From: Aradus depressus
Lineage: Eukaryota > Arthropoda > Insecta > Hemiptera > Aradidae
Direction of reading: 5' to 3'
Length of the DNA stretch: 64,000 nucleotides
Assembly (NCBI GenBank): GCA_963662175.1
Contig: OY759225.1
Coordinates: 930,001-994,000, forward strand
Below are positions 1 through 11,900 of the stretch, piece after piece. A program made the position numbers and the translations under genes. The notes under the pieces are model-generated. The model saw nothing but the letters and a program-made list of their open reading frames with translations, made no database searches and had not been told where the DNA came from. The number at the start of each line of letters is the position of its first letter. The first letter of the stretch is position 1.

Positions 1-234
1 ACTGTATCCATGGCAACGCTACCTCGTAATGCCACTGGAGAGAAAGGGGCTCAACTCAAAAAGGTTAGCAACGGTCCACGTTAGGAATGTATCAGGCTGT
101 TTAGTATGAGGAACCAGAAGTGACACCTAACCAAATCGGTTCATTGGTTTCTAAACAAGAGCGAAACTTGGTTACTTTATTCGAGGTGGAGATGTACATG
201 GCCGGTGATTCATCATTGTTATTAACTTTTGCAG

Positions 235-358
235 GCAAGATAAGCTACATAATTAGCCAAAACATAGACGGTCTGCACTTGAGGTCTGGAGTACCTCGAG
301 ACAAAATATCTGAACTTCATGGGAACATGTTTGTGGAACAGTGCAACAGTTGTCGAAG
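235..358 (+). CDS. Sirt6: Sirt6 exon with catalytic His
   Basis: Acceptor ttttgcag ends at 234 and donor gtaagt starts at 359. The exon encodes [12 protein letters not shown], the catalytic ELHGNMF and the first CxxC zinc pair. It enters with two bases of a split codon and leaves with AG of a split Arg codon. Confidence 0.92.
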
Positions 359-3300
359 GTAAGTGTAACGGAATGTTGCGGGAAGGATATGTTTACGTTA
401 AGGAGGAATCATGGGACTGGAACGGGTTGTGGCAAGAGTGAATGGACTCTTCAGAAACCAATCCAGATGGCCGGGTCCAGTCCAGTTCCTGATCTGTGAA
501 TTACGAACAGACTCTCTATAGCAGTGATTCCAGACTTTTTCAGACTACCGCCCCCTTTTTCATTTCCTATTATTTTTCTATCCCTTAACATTGTTAATAG
601 GTTTGAATTAGTTTAATGAGTTGCGTGTTTTTATTTTTTTTTAATTTAATCTTTTAACCTTTCCTGCGAATGGACGCACACTGGTACTCAATAGTCTGTA
701 TACTTTGAAGGAACTGAGCAGTGCACAGTACTAACCCGGAGAGAGCTGATGGCTGTCATGAGAAGACAATCTATAGACTTTACAACCACAAAAGGTCGGC
801 TTTATAATAAAGCAGCGCGATTGACATTTTTTGAACGGACTATATAGTATCTACCCTTCACCTCCGACTAGCGGAGACTGATCACACTTACTACATTTAT
901 TTTATAACATTAAATTAATCCAAGCATGTTATACCTTTGTTTTGATGTTAACATTTTTGTAAAACGGATTTCGCATCCCCTCTAACTACTCAAAAAAATA
1001 GTGACGAATCAAAAATGTCACTTTTCTTGTTTATAAAACGATCGATTTGAGAAACTAACAATGATATCAGCCAATAATTATAGAAACTCACTCGTGACAT
1101 TTTTACAGTTGAACGTTTTCATTAATAATGCTGCTATAAAATACGAGGGACCTTAACCAGGGGTTTTTACTTATTTTTTTTTCCTTGACTTGAAAAATAT
1201 TAAATATCTTCATTGCTGTTAGTTAGTTATTGTGACTCATGCCCTGGTATTAACGAGGTCATATCACCTACTACCAGAGCACTCTGGTCGACTCTACAAT
1301 GTCAATCCTCAATTTCGCCTGCCTAGGTTTATTCACCTTGGTAGAGGGGTCTTTAACGACCACCTGACATCACACAGGCTTTACGTCCGATCTAAAGGAC
1401 GCTGTGCTCAAGGCTTTAAAAAATTTAAATTACAATATTATTTTCGTTTTTGCCAAAAGAATTTTGTAGTACTTATTGGCTGATGAAGGGAGAGAAGGAT
1501 AAGTCAAAAATTGACAATTTTCAATAAAGTTGAAAAACTAATTGTTTATTTGACTCTCATTCCTTGCAGACGATAATATAAGCCTATTCCAACTCTAAAT
1601 TGGTTGAAGAAGGTGGTGTGAATGTTTAGCTGAACCTGAACCTGAACTTTGTGCCTTTCGCCCCTTCGTTAGTCTTCATTGACCTCACAATAATCAGTTT
1701 TTAGTTAGACCTGTAAAATGTGAGCATTATTTTATTTATTATACAATTTTTATAACTTTTGTCTTATTTTCATAAATACTTTTTCAATTTCAGCCTCGGC
1801 AGTTTATCCACGGATTTCTATTATCCGGGCTAACCTTCCACCTAGTTAACCGAGATAATCGGCGCTCTATTTTTCTTTGTAATTCGGGATATATAGAACC
1901 ACACCCAGTTTACTATTTTTTTTTATTTTACTATCCAGTCATTTTGCGGTGAACGAGATTCGAAAGATGAATTTTCCAATGGTGTAGGCAGACTACTATA
2001 TATAATTATTAAATGTGAATTAATTGATACATCAACGCAATGTTCGCATATGGAACACTTCAGTGTGTGACCTGAACCCACTCCTCTGTGAAGAAGTGGT
2101 TTTGTATCATAGATGGGGTAGCTTTTACTTGTGAAGAAGTAAGATTTATAGTTACATACTGTTGCTTGAGTTCTTCGGTGCTTCACTCACCAACCTGGAT
2201 CTTTATCTTTAAATGTTATTTAATTTGCTTGGCTATATTGCGAGAGGTATTATTACTTAGACTAGCAAGGGAGGTTTCAATAATAATACAAATAGACTGG
2301 TTATAAAACTACTTTAGAGTTTATTAAAAACAGAATTCAATGATAACAGATAGAATGTCAAGAACAGTTAACAGATGGAAACATGAACTGGATGAATTCA
2401 ACTTATGTCCAACAGCAGAGAGAGAGTGAGCAAGATGGCAGCTATGAAGGGTCCCAGAACTGATGGCGCCTGTCCTTTGCCCCGATATTTAAACGCTTCA
2501 TTCCATGTTTTCCGGAAATGTTGATCCATGGTCAATGTCAATATCTTCTTGCGTAGCCGGTCAACAGTCTCGATGACATAACTGCAGTCCGAGCTGAGCA
2601 ATCTTTGTAAATAATGTTGAGCAAGGTTTGTTACCCTTTAACTTTTTTTGATGTTCGTCGCCTTTTCACACCTCTGTAATATTTTTGTAGATTATTATTA
2701 TTGATATTTTGTAGTGATTGATAGTTCAAGATTTTATTTAAACTCTTTCAGAGCGAATGAATATGAGATGAAGGAGTGCACTTCGAGTTCCTACCCGAAC
2801 AAGACTTGTAATGTCTGTTTGTTGGCTTGTCTAGGCAGTTCGTCCGTAAGTCAGCGACCACCTCTGTTGGACAGAAATGTCTAGGAATCACCTGTCCAAG
2901 CACCAAGACCAATGGCCGCCCATGTCGGGGCATCCTCCACGACTTCGTCTTGGACTGGGAGCACGCCCTCCCCGAGAAGGATCTCGACCTGGCTCACTAC
3001 TTCTCCAAGTAATCACTTTTTTTTGAGGGTATTATAGTTTTGGAACGAACGTCCGAGTTGTTCTTCTACAAAGACATTTTTTAAAGTTAGTGGTTTTATA
3101 ACTCGAGATAAACTGAACTGATTTTTAACTCCTGGCCAAAAACCTGAGGGTTTTGTGTCTGCCTTGTGCGTTTGTATGAATATACGTTCCCACAAAACAC
3201 TTGAATAAATGAACCGATGCGATGTTTTTTCATGTGGTTAGATGGAGATGGTTAGATGTTATCAGATCAAAATGAAATTGGAAAAATTCAAGTATTATTA

Positions 3301-6300
3301 AGAGTTGGATACGATTCTGGAGCAATATTTCCAATTTCTGCCATATTGGATTTTTAAATGTCCGATCCACGTGAAATTGAAAATGTCTGAGAGCTGTGAA
3401 ACCTTTAGGCAAATTGTAATCGATTAATGAAATCTTATCAAAACGCCCAAATATCAGTGGAATACATTTTCAAAGATGTCGAATATTTTTTCCTTAATTC
3501 GTTCATTTTCAAAATAATTGGAAAAATGAAGGAATAACTGCCGTTGCGACAGAATGGATTTTAGAGCTAAAGAAGGGCGCAGAGCTCGTCCTTTCTGCCC
3601 TAGTTAGGAGTACATGAGGAGGTTAAATAACTGCCGTTGCGACAGATTGGATTTTAGAGCTAAAGAAGGGCGGCAGAGCTCGTCCTTTCTGCCCTAGTTA
3701 GGAGTACATGAGGAGGTTAAATAACTGCCTTTGCGACAGAATGGGTTTTAGAGCTAAAGAAGGGCGGCAGAGCTCGTCCTTTCTGCCCTAGTTAGGAGTA
3801 CATGAGGAGGTTAAATAACTGCCGTTGCGAGAGAATGGATTTTAGAGTTGAAGAAGGGCAGCAGAGCTCGTCCTTTCTGCCCTAGTTAGGAGTACATGAG
3901 GAGGTTAAATAACTGCCGTTGCGACAGAATGGATTTTAGAGCTAAAGAAGGGCGGCAGAGCTCGTCCTTTCTGCCCTAGTTAGGAGTACATGAGGAGGTT
4001 AAATAACTGCCGTTGCGACAGAATGGATTTTAGAGCTAAAGAAGGGCGGCAGAGCTCGTCCTTTCTGCCCTAATTGGGAATACATGAGGAGGTTAAACAG
4101 AACTGTTTCTATCATTGTAGTCGTGATTACAACTATGGCCAGTACAGTGCAGTCATGAAGGTTCATGGATGGCTAACAGATAGCAGCAATCGGCACCATC
4201 TCAAAAGTGTGTAAATTATTGGTACGTTGTGTTATATATGATCAATTTTTTGAGGTATTTTAAGCAATATATTTATACTACAATTAACTATCCATGGTCT
4301 AATTCTTATTCCCCTTGTCTGCAAAAATTCAAATAATGAGGTTATCGTGCCGAATGGAGAATAGAACAGGGCTCCTTATGAACATTTCGAATACTCGGAA
4401 TTTGCAAAGGTATTTTTTTGTTTAATCAAAATCACATTCGGGATTAATTTACATTTGAGAAAAATGAGCTCTCGATAATTTTTTTTAAAAAGTACACTGT
4501 TTAATGCGTTGAAATCCTACTTGCAAAGGGAAATTATAAGAATACTACATGTATGTATACGAAATTTTATGAAAATTCGACGAACTGAAAAAGATTAAGC
4601 ATTAATTTTATGTTTAGTGCTCCTCCCCCTCAATCTCCCTGCGCGCTCCCGTGGGGTTTAAACGGGGCTTATTACGATGCTAAATGTGAAGTTTAATGAA
4701 GATCCTATCAAATATCAAAACGCATTCAGTTTATAAACCATTTGGTAGCTTTATGTTTTCATAAGTCATGTATCAGTGGAAGGAATTTATGGTTCGGTTT
4801 CGGTATCACTGGCTCGGTTCGATTGGAAATGAGTTTCGATCTGATTTGATCCATATAAGTATTAGAGTCTTAAGCGGCCCACACACTTTCAGTTTTAACT
4901 GCGCAGTTGAACTGTGTGAAAAAACTGTACAATAAACTGAACTGAAAGTGTATGTTCGTCAAGTTTGTTGCACCTTTTTTTTGTTCAGTCTCGTCAGTTT
5001 TGTTGACTTCAGTACATCTAAATAATGAGCAGAATTAGCTCACCTAAATACCAAAGTGAAGGGGTATACATTTCATCAGCTGAATCCCCCGACTTTTTTT
5101 AATCATTTATTTTCTGTAGCTCTTTTCTAAATGCAGATCTCAGGTTATTAATTTTTTTCACAACACTTTCTCGCGTCTATTGGTTTTAATTTTTCTATTA
5201 ATTTATCATAATATGAGCTGCATATTATGCAGCTGCTTTTTTTACTCTGTTAGAGTACGCTGAACATTGTGTATCCCAAAGCTCAGGAAGAGAACGGTAG
5301 GTTTCTATAAAATTAAGGAGTAACGAGTTTTTTTTTTTGGACGAAGGCGCCATGGCAAAGAATGAGAAGGAACTGTGAGAACTGAAGGACAAACTGTGTG
5401 ACCTGCGCAGTTTATCTGAGCAAAAGAGGTTCTGGTAGCACACGCCTGAGAACTGTATAAATACCCACCTAAACTGTGCAGTTCACACAGTTTATCGTTC
5501 AGACATGACGTCACACGTGATAAACTGCGCAGTAAAACTGTGAGTGTGTGGGCCGCTTTAGGTATGTAGGGTTCTAATATATCTTTGCGATATTTGTCGA
5601 TTTAGTGGAACACTAATAAAAACAAAGAATCTGTTTAACGCTTATAGTGTCTCATTCCACAAAAAACATATACATATAGTGTACTGGTTTCGACTTCCTC
5701 CATCGTCAGCACAAAGGTTACCGTTTAACTTCGTGAGAATGGCGCAAGTAATATGTTTATACGTTTTTGGGGCATTGGACAATATAAGTGTTCTTCGTTC
5801 TTATTGTTGTTTGTAGGATGAGTATATACTCGTATATCAGACCTTCCTCCCTACACCAGTCACTGGTCGTAAAGAACCTGTCAGACTCCTCCTATATTAA
5901 GTAGTTGCATTCTGTCAGCTGATCATATGAGCAAGTTTAGATATAATTTGCTCTTTTCGGCTTCGTCAAGGAAGTGCCAATGTCAATTCCTAGTTTCGAT
6001 AATAAAGTGAAACTTTGAGCCGCCATCTTTACAAATAATAGTCATCAAAAAATCTTTCAGACAAAGGTTGTTCCTTTGAATAAGATCTTCAGCATTAGTT
6101 ACTACCCGAGTCCCACTACTTCTTGACATTCTTAAGATAACAAGCTAAGATAAAATACTATTTTTTGGGCAGTATGGGTCCCCAATTTTTTCAAGTCACC
6201 ATTTAGTACATTCTCCGAACGCTTGTTTCAGGGACTTTTTGAAACACGATGAGTTTACTGTGTGAAATAGGGAGAGTGTAAATAAAAATTTTCATAAAAG

Positions 6301-8211
6301 CTATATTTTGTTTTAGTAGGCTGCCATTTTGTAACATTGAAATTATGTACAACTTGACCCTCCACTGGAGATTGTAAAGTTAGTGTGCGTGCAGCGCTCC
6401 TGGTGCCAACTATAGTCCTTTCGTATTATGAAGAACGCACTTTGATACAACCAACTTCTGGGACATACTGTAAACTTAAATTAATGCGGTTTGGTGTCGT
6501 CAAATCTGCCGATTCCTTTTTCAGTCAATTCTAATAGTAATATAAGGCTGAAACTTGGTACTTATGCCTCATTTCGGTTACAATGCATCAGGTCAAAGTT
6601 TCAGTCATATCAGTCGAGCGTTTTTTTTTCTTCTTCTTTTTAAAGAAAATTCGGCTAGGTATTGTTAATAACTTCAATATTAATTGTGATAATGTTTTTT
6701 TAGCCTTTCCGACCTGAGCATTTGTCTGGGAACGACTTTACAGATAATTCCCAGTGGAAATTTGCCGCTTTATACGAAAAAAAATACCAACGGAAAAGTT
6801 GTCATTTGTAATTTGCAGCCGACAAAATACGTAAGTAAAAATTTAAAGCCTCTCCTTGCAATTTCCTTTCTGTATTGTAAACTATATGTACTACCTGTAT
6901 TTTCTTTCTTCCCGTTATAATAATTATATTATATATTATAATAATTATAGTAACGAAGTATAGAGGAAGTTATGTAATTGGTCAGAAATTCCATGTTGAA
7001 TTTTCTATGCAAGTTTTCCATGCTGATTCCAAAAAAGAAGAAAAAAAATCCTTTCAGTCTCTTGTTACCTTTTTATACCTCTAGTATAAGGAAGTATTGT
7101 AATCGTGCGAGATCGAGGGTTCAAGATCCCCTGAATACGTTTTGACCATTTTCGCGGTGGTCTGACGGTGCGTGTGATAGGAAAATTGTGAACGCTCTAG
7201 CGCAGAAACTATATAACATTTGAAAAGGTTATTTTTCAACCAGTGAGTTTACAAAAAAAAATCCATTATGAATATGAAACGTGTTGAAATTTCAGTGATG
7301 TTCATGGGAGGGTTGGTTAGATGAAAAATGTCGACGGTGAATGAAGCTTATAAAAAATAAGCACTTCACATATTTGTTTCTCTGTTCTTTGTGTTTAAAG
7401 TCGCACCAACTTCTATCGTTATTTGAGACGAGCCATCTACAAGTACGTACAAGCCACCGCTTTCCATACATACTTGGGTGTGTTTGGTCGATAGAAACGT
7501 AAGTTAACATTACTACTGTCACGAAGTCTGATCATTGGCTTATTTCACTAACTCAGCTCCACTACCACAATAACTCGCGATGAAATTGATATTTTTAAAC
7601 GAAACTTACTTTATGGATTCAGACGTCTATAAATATGACGTTGACTCTCAGCCAAAAGAGAGAGAAAGGGTTTTAGGAGAGAGTGGAAACTTCTTATTGC
7701 AAAAAATTTGAGCTGGTTCACCAACTTTTTCATTTTTTTCAAAATGTATTTATAATTTTGATGTTTTCAGGACAAAAAAGCTGATATGACAATCAACACG
7801 TTCGTTGACGATGTAATGAGCCAACTTTTAGAAGAACTTGAACTGAAATTGGACCCGTTCAACCCTGACGTAGATCCGACCAAGATGAAAGGAGTCATCG
7901 ATTGGACAATCAATGAGTCAAATGTTCGAGCGTTAAAAAAATTGTACGAAAATCAGTTGAAATTGCGACGATTCAGTGTTGAACAGTCGAATGGTAATAA
8001 CAAATCGAAAAGGAGACGAAAAACGATCAAACGGGAAATGATCGATTGTTTCAAGGTTGAAGAGGATCAAATTTGTGAACAGGAACCGAACAATAAAGTG
8101 ATTTGTAGAAGTATTCTTCAGACTTTAATTGACCAAATTTCGGCAAAAGATGTAATTAATGGTACTACGGATATGGCGACAGACGGACAAGTCAAAATTG
8201 AGACTGAATAA
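235..8211 (+). CDS. Sirt6: SIRT6-type NAD-dependent protein deacylase, 3' part (4 exons)
   Basis: Spliced CDS 235-358, 2835-3008, 6704-6830, 7771-8211; all junctions are GT-AG and the phases agree, giving 287 residues plus a split first codon. Family knowledge: SIRT6 is a nuclear, chromatin-bound NAD-dependent deacetylase/deacylase and mono-ADP-ribosyltransferase. Seen: [12 protein letters not shown] (7-18), catalytic His in ELHGNMF (His28, equivalent to human His133), zinc cysteines C36 and C39, then C61 (or C56) and C71, the Rossmann segment [16 protein letters not shown] (106-121), and NLQPTKYDKKADM. The tail after about residue 165 is poorly conserved and carries a basic, NLS-like stretch (219-229) and three psi-K-x-E matches (IKRE, FKVE, and VKIE at the very end) that could be SUMO sites. 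The N-terminal NAD-binding part (GAGIS region) lies left of the window. Introns are 2476, 3695 and 940 bp. Confident call; only the first acceptor (234/235) lacks an upstream partner in view. Confidence 0.93.
359..2834 (+). other. Sirt6: Sirt6 intron
   Basis: Holds a SINE family A copy at 1221-1417. Otherwise AT-rich, with no coding signal that I could recognise on either strand. Confidence 0.6.
1221..1417 (-). mobile_element. SINE family A, 5'-truncated copy
   Basis: Inverted copy with the tail (agttagttattgtgactcat), the box ccagagcactctgg and the core ccgatctaaaggacgc...gtgctcaa. The tRNA-like head is missing. Confidence 0.7.
2835..3008 (+). CDS. Sirt6: Sirt6 exon with second zinc cysteine pair
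   Basis: Follows acceptor cttgtctag and ends at the donor gtaatc at 3009. It encodes [14 protein letters not shown], the second zinc-binding cysteines ([15 protein letters not shown]) and the [16 protein letters not shown] stretch, matching the human order RGELRDTILDWEDSLP in family knowledge. Confidence 0.92.
3536..4098. repeat. 94-bp tandem array, 6 copies
   Basis: Unit starts aactgccgttgcgacagaat and ends gaggaggttaaat. Copies start at 3536, 3629, 3723, 3817, 3911 and 4005 (the first has a 1-bp deletion). The unit is GC-richer than its surroundings and has a small potential hairpin (gggcggcaga / tttctgccc). Lies in the second Sirt6 intron. Confidence 0.92.
4873..5557. mobile_element. PIF/Harbinger-type MITE with TTA target duplication
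   Basis: Terminal inverted repeats begin AGCGGCCCACACACTTTCAG at 4873 and end AGTGTGTGGGCCGCT at 5557, about 37 bp of imperfect match. They are flanked by TTA on both sides (4870-4872, 5558-5560), the typical Harbinger target. The interior carries a partial MADF-domain frame on -. Lies in a Sirt6 intron. Confidence 0.8.
5225..5353 (-). pseudogene. MADF-domain fragment of Harbinger ORF
   Basis: ATG at 5353 opens a frame reading MAPSSKKK, then [20 protein letters not shown] and [10 protein letters not shown], then stop. This matches the first helix of the MADF/Myb-like DNA-binding protein that accompanies Harbinger transposases (pattern LIE..R..P.LWD....Y.N...K). Only about 40 residues remain. 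Confidence 0.6.
6704..6830 (+). CDS. Sirt6: Sirt6 exon, Rossmann C-terminal part
   Basis: Acceptor is tttttttag (to 6703) and donor is gtaagt at 6831. It encodes [21 protein letters not shown] and [11 protein letters not shown], the conserved NAD-site strands of the sirtuin core. Confidence 0.93.
7771..8211 (+). CDS. Sirt6: Sirt6 terminal exon with basic tail
   Basis: Acceptor is gatgttttcag. It encodes DKKADM...[13 protein letters not shown] (end of the sirtuin fold), followed by a charged, low-conservation tail with [11 protein letters not shown] and a terminal VKIETE. Stop TAA is at 8209-8211. Confidence 0.93.
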   Translation, partial: DKKADMTINTFVDDVMSQLLEELELKLDPFNPDVDPTKMKGVIDWTINESNVRALKKLYENQLKLRRFSVEQSNGNNKSKRRRKTIKREMIDCFKVEEDQICEQEPNNKVICRSILQTLIDQISAKDVINGTTDMATDGQVKIETE

Positions 8212-8473
8212 GAATCGCGGTATTCCGTTTTCAAGTGCCAGGATTTTCTGGCTATTGAAAATTGGCTAATATAAATTGTGGCCCCGGGATTACAATCTTT
8301 ATATTGTTCATCTATTGGTTCTTCTATAATATTCATCTTTTACAAATGTCTCGCTTTATCTTAGTCATATAAGTACCTATTAGTTAGTCACATTACTATA
8401 ATAATATATATATATTTTCTTTCGAATGGTGAAAAGAGTATGACTTTTTCAAATTTTAAAGAATAATTAGGTA

Positions 8474-8600
8474 AATAAATACGATTTAAATAAGATACAT
8501 TATATTTAACAAATCAATTACATCACTGCCAATGAGATTCACAAAATTGTTTTACATTCTGTTTGTCATTTTTTTTTATTATAATTTTTTAAATAATAAA
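8474..8600. promoter_or_regulatory. Candidate poly(A) signals of convergent Sirt6 and PKD2
   Basis: Between the two stop codons lie AATAAA at 8474-8479 and 8595-8600 on + (Sirt6), and TTTATT at 8575-8580, which is AATAAA on - (PKD2). If the distal + signal and the - signal are used, the two 3' UTRs overlap. These are motif matches only. Confidence 0.4.
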
Positions 8601-8827
8601 TTCAGGTAAACATCTTTGTGACATATTCATACATGGCATTTAGTTTGATTCAAACATACACTATTGTTTTACTATTTCTGCTGTTTTTTTTCTTTCAGAG
8701 GTTGAGATTCACTTCTATGTCTTGGCAAGTAAATTATGTATACTTCGGTCAAAAATTGCCTTATGCCAGACTTGTCTAGGAGGATAGGCGATTGCTTGTG
8801 CCAACAGGAGTCGAACTATTGAAATTT

Positions 8828-8930
8828 TCATTTTTCTCGTTCTGCTTTCATTGCTTTTTGGAGAAGTAGATCCACTTTGGCCACGAGCTCTTCCGTCACT
8901 GAATCTGTGTAGTTCATTCGAAGTCTCAAC
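8828..8930 (-). CDS. Pkd2: PKD2 terminal exon
   Basis: Acceptor tttacctacag. It encodes LRLRMNYTDSVTEELVAKVD, then LLLQKAMKAEREK and stop TGA (8830-8828). It is short compared with mammals: the long coiled-coil tail is reduced to one amphipathic helix. Confidence 0.88.
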
Positions 8931-11900
8931 CTGTAGGTAAAAAAAAGTATTTTTGTTTTCTAAAGACAACATTATAATGTTTTATCTCTTATGCTTTTGG
9001 CTGAGGATGGTAGAAATACCGAAAGTACTCCCATGTATATATAGTTAGTGAAATTAGACAATATATTAAATAAACAAGTTTTATTTTATTTTTCAAGTCC
9101 ATTTGAATTATTTCACAATATCTCTGCAATAATGTCAGTTTTCAACAGTATAATGTTCCAAGAAAGAAAGATTCTCATTAACAAAATAAATAGTCAACCT
9201 ATGGAACACTATGTTATGATGATGGGAGTTATGCTTGAAATGATTGTGTAATCACTGTTTTCTGAGAAGACAAAAAATAAATGGGAGAGATGCTGTGGTA
9301 AAATATTGTATATGAATCTCCACACAATCCAAAAAATAAAGTATAATGATCACTCACATCTCAACTTGTTCCATGATCTGTTCATGCTCCAGGGCTTCAA
9401 GATCTAAACGGTAAAATTTAAAAAAAAATTAGCTGATTTTCATAAATAATTTCTATTATTCTAGATAGAAGCAGGAAAACTATTTTAAAAACCATTAAAT
9501 GTTGACTCATTCTGAATCTTATTCTAAATTGGCTCCGTTTCTTATATCTTTTATTTATATCTTTGATTCTGATATTAATATCTAGAATATAATGCTAATT
9601 ATCAATTTAAAAAGCATTCATAAATAAATAATAAGTTACTTTAAAAAGGAATCAACATTTGTTTTTCCTGTGATTTTCATACTCATCTGCGTGCACATTT
9701 GACAGTTCTGTTATAGATCTCCTTATATAAAATGTTCTCTTTTTAATGGAAAACTAATAGTATTTTTATAGGTTTAGATTTTATGACTCATGCCCGGGCT
9801 TTAACTACGAGGTCATACCGCCTACTACCAGAGCGCTCTTTCGTCATTCTTAGTATTTTTATATTATAAATAGACATACTATTCACTTCCAGAGTTGTGG
9901 CAGTATAACTAGAAATAATTGAATAATAGGCCCGCTATGTATAATACAAAAAATTAGCGCTTCTTTACTTACTTTTACGTTACTTTCCCTGGCGCTATGG
10001 TCCTTGTAGAACCTGGGCCTCCGCAACAATCTTCCGCCATTCTACTCTATCCTCGGCCTCCCGTCTCCATCTTCTCACACCCATCGTTCTGAGGTCGTCC
10101 TCCACGTCCTCCAGCCAACGTAAGCGGGGTCTACCTCTTCTTCTTTGTTCTCCCGGGTGTCCTTCCAGTATCTTCCTCGGCAATCTGTCTGGCTCCATCC
10201 TCTGTAAATGTCCCAGCCATCGCAGCCGCCCCTGCTTCACTAAGGTCACCAGGTCCGGGCTCTTGTACAGGTCCCTCAGCTCCCCATTGATCCGTATCCT
10301 CCATCTATCCGCCTCTGGGGTAGGGCCGTATATCTTTCTCAATACCTTCCTCTCCCACGTATTGAGTAAAACTTCGTCCCTCCTAGTCAGAACCCAGGTT
10401 TCACTCGCATATGTGACGACCGGTCTCAGGACTGTTTTATAGATTGTTATTTTGGCGTCTCGGGACAAAGTCCTCGATCCGAGCACCTTCTGCAGTGACC
10501 GGTAGCATCTATTCCCGGCCGTTATCCTCGCTTTGATGTCTTCTTTAACGTCGTTCCTTTCCGTGATAACGGCCCCCAGGTACTTGAAGCTATCCACCCG
10601 GTCAAACCTGCAACCTCCAAGTACGAGTTCCTTCTCTTTTACTTCTTTCCTTGTAGTTCTCATGTACTTGGTTTTGCTCTCGTTGACAAGAAGACCAAGC
10701 TTCCTGGACTCCTCGTCACATTCCTGGAACGCCCCCGCCAATGCAGCTTTCGTTCGTCCGGTTATGACCACGTCGTCCGCATATGCGAGATGCTGACTGA
10801 GCCTGTTATATATAGTGCCATCTGGATTCGTACGGATGCCCCTAATAGCTTTCTCCAGTGTTATATTGAAGAGTAAGGGGGATAATGGGTCGCCCTGTCT
10901 TAGACCCTGCCTGACCTCAAAGCTTTCAGAGATCGCGTTCTGGACCTTGACCTTTCCACAAGTGTGCGTCAACGTCATCCTTGCCAGCCTTATCAGTTTT
11001 GGTGGGAAGCCAAACCCATACATGTTTTGTAGGAGTTGTTCTCTATCTACACTGTCGTAGGCTTGCTTGTAGTCGATGAAGAGGTGGTGCAGGTCGACGT
11101 CATTTTCGTAGCATTTTTCCAGCATTGTCCTCAGCGTCGAAATATGGTCTATCGTCGATCTTCCCTGCCTGAAACCACTTTGGTATTCACCAACCACCTC
11201 TTCAGCCCGTCTCGTTAGCCTCTTCAGGAGGAGTATAGAGAATATCTTGTAGGTGGTGTCCAGAAGTGCGATCCCCCGGTAGTTTCCACAGTCCAACTTG
11301 TCTCCCTTCTTGTGGATCGGACTGATCAACGCGGTGGACCACTCCCTCGGCATTTCCTCTGTCATCCAGACGTCATACACGAGCCGGTACACCTCCCTCG
11401 TTATTTCGTCCCCTCCAAATTTGAGCAGCTCCGCTGGGATTCCGTCTTCTCCAGGCATCTTATTATTTTTGAGGGATGCGAGAACTTCCGCTACTTCTTC
11501 CAACTCCGGCGGCTCGTGAACGTCTTCTTCTTCCAGCTCTGCGCCACTACCTATGGTCGGCCTACTAGCTTCTGCGCGATCGCTAGGGTTCAGAAGGTCG
11601 CTAAAGTATCTGGTCCATCTGTCCATGATACGTTGTTGGTCTCCTAGCAGATCCCCTTGTTCATCCCTGCAGAAGTTCATCCGTGGTTTGAACCCCTCTT
11701 TTATTCCCTTCAGCTGCTGGTAGAACTTCCTACTCTCAAATCCTTCATAAGCCTCAAGTAGGGTTCTGAGCTTCTCTTTTTCTGCGTCCCTTTTCTTCCC
11801 TCTGCACACCTGTTTTGCTTTTTTCCGCAGGGCCCTGTATGCTTCAGTGCTGGCCCGTGTACATCTCTGGAGCATCTTCAGTCTGGCCATTTTCCTTTCT

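Noticed and set aside
2827..3012. Independent small ORF on +
   Set aside because: It is the second Sirt6 exon; the apparent start codon is intronic.
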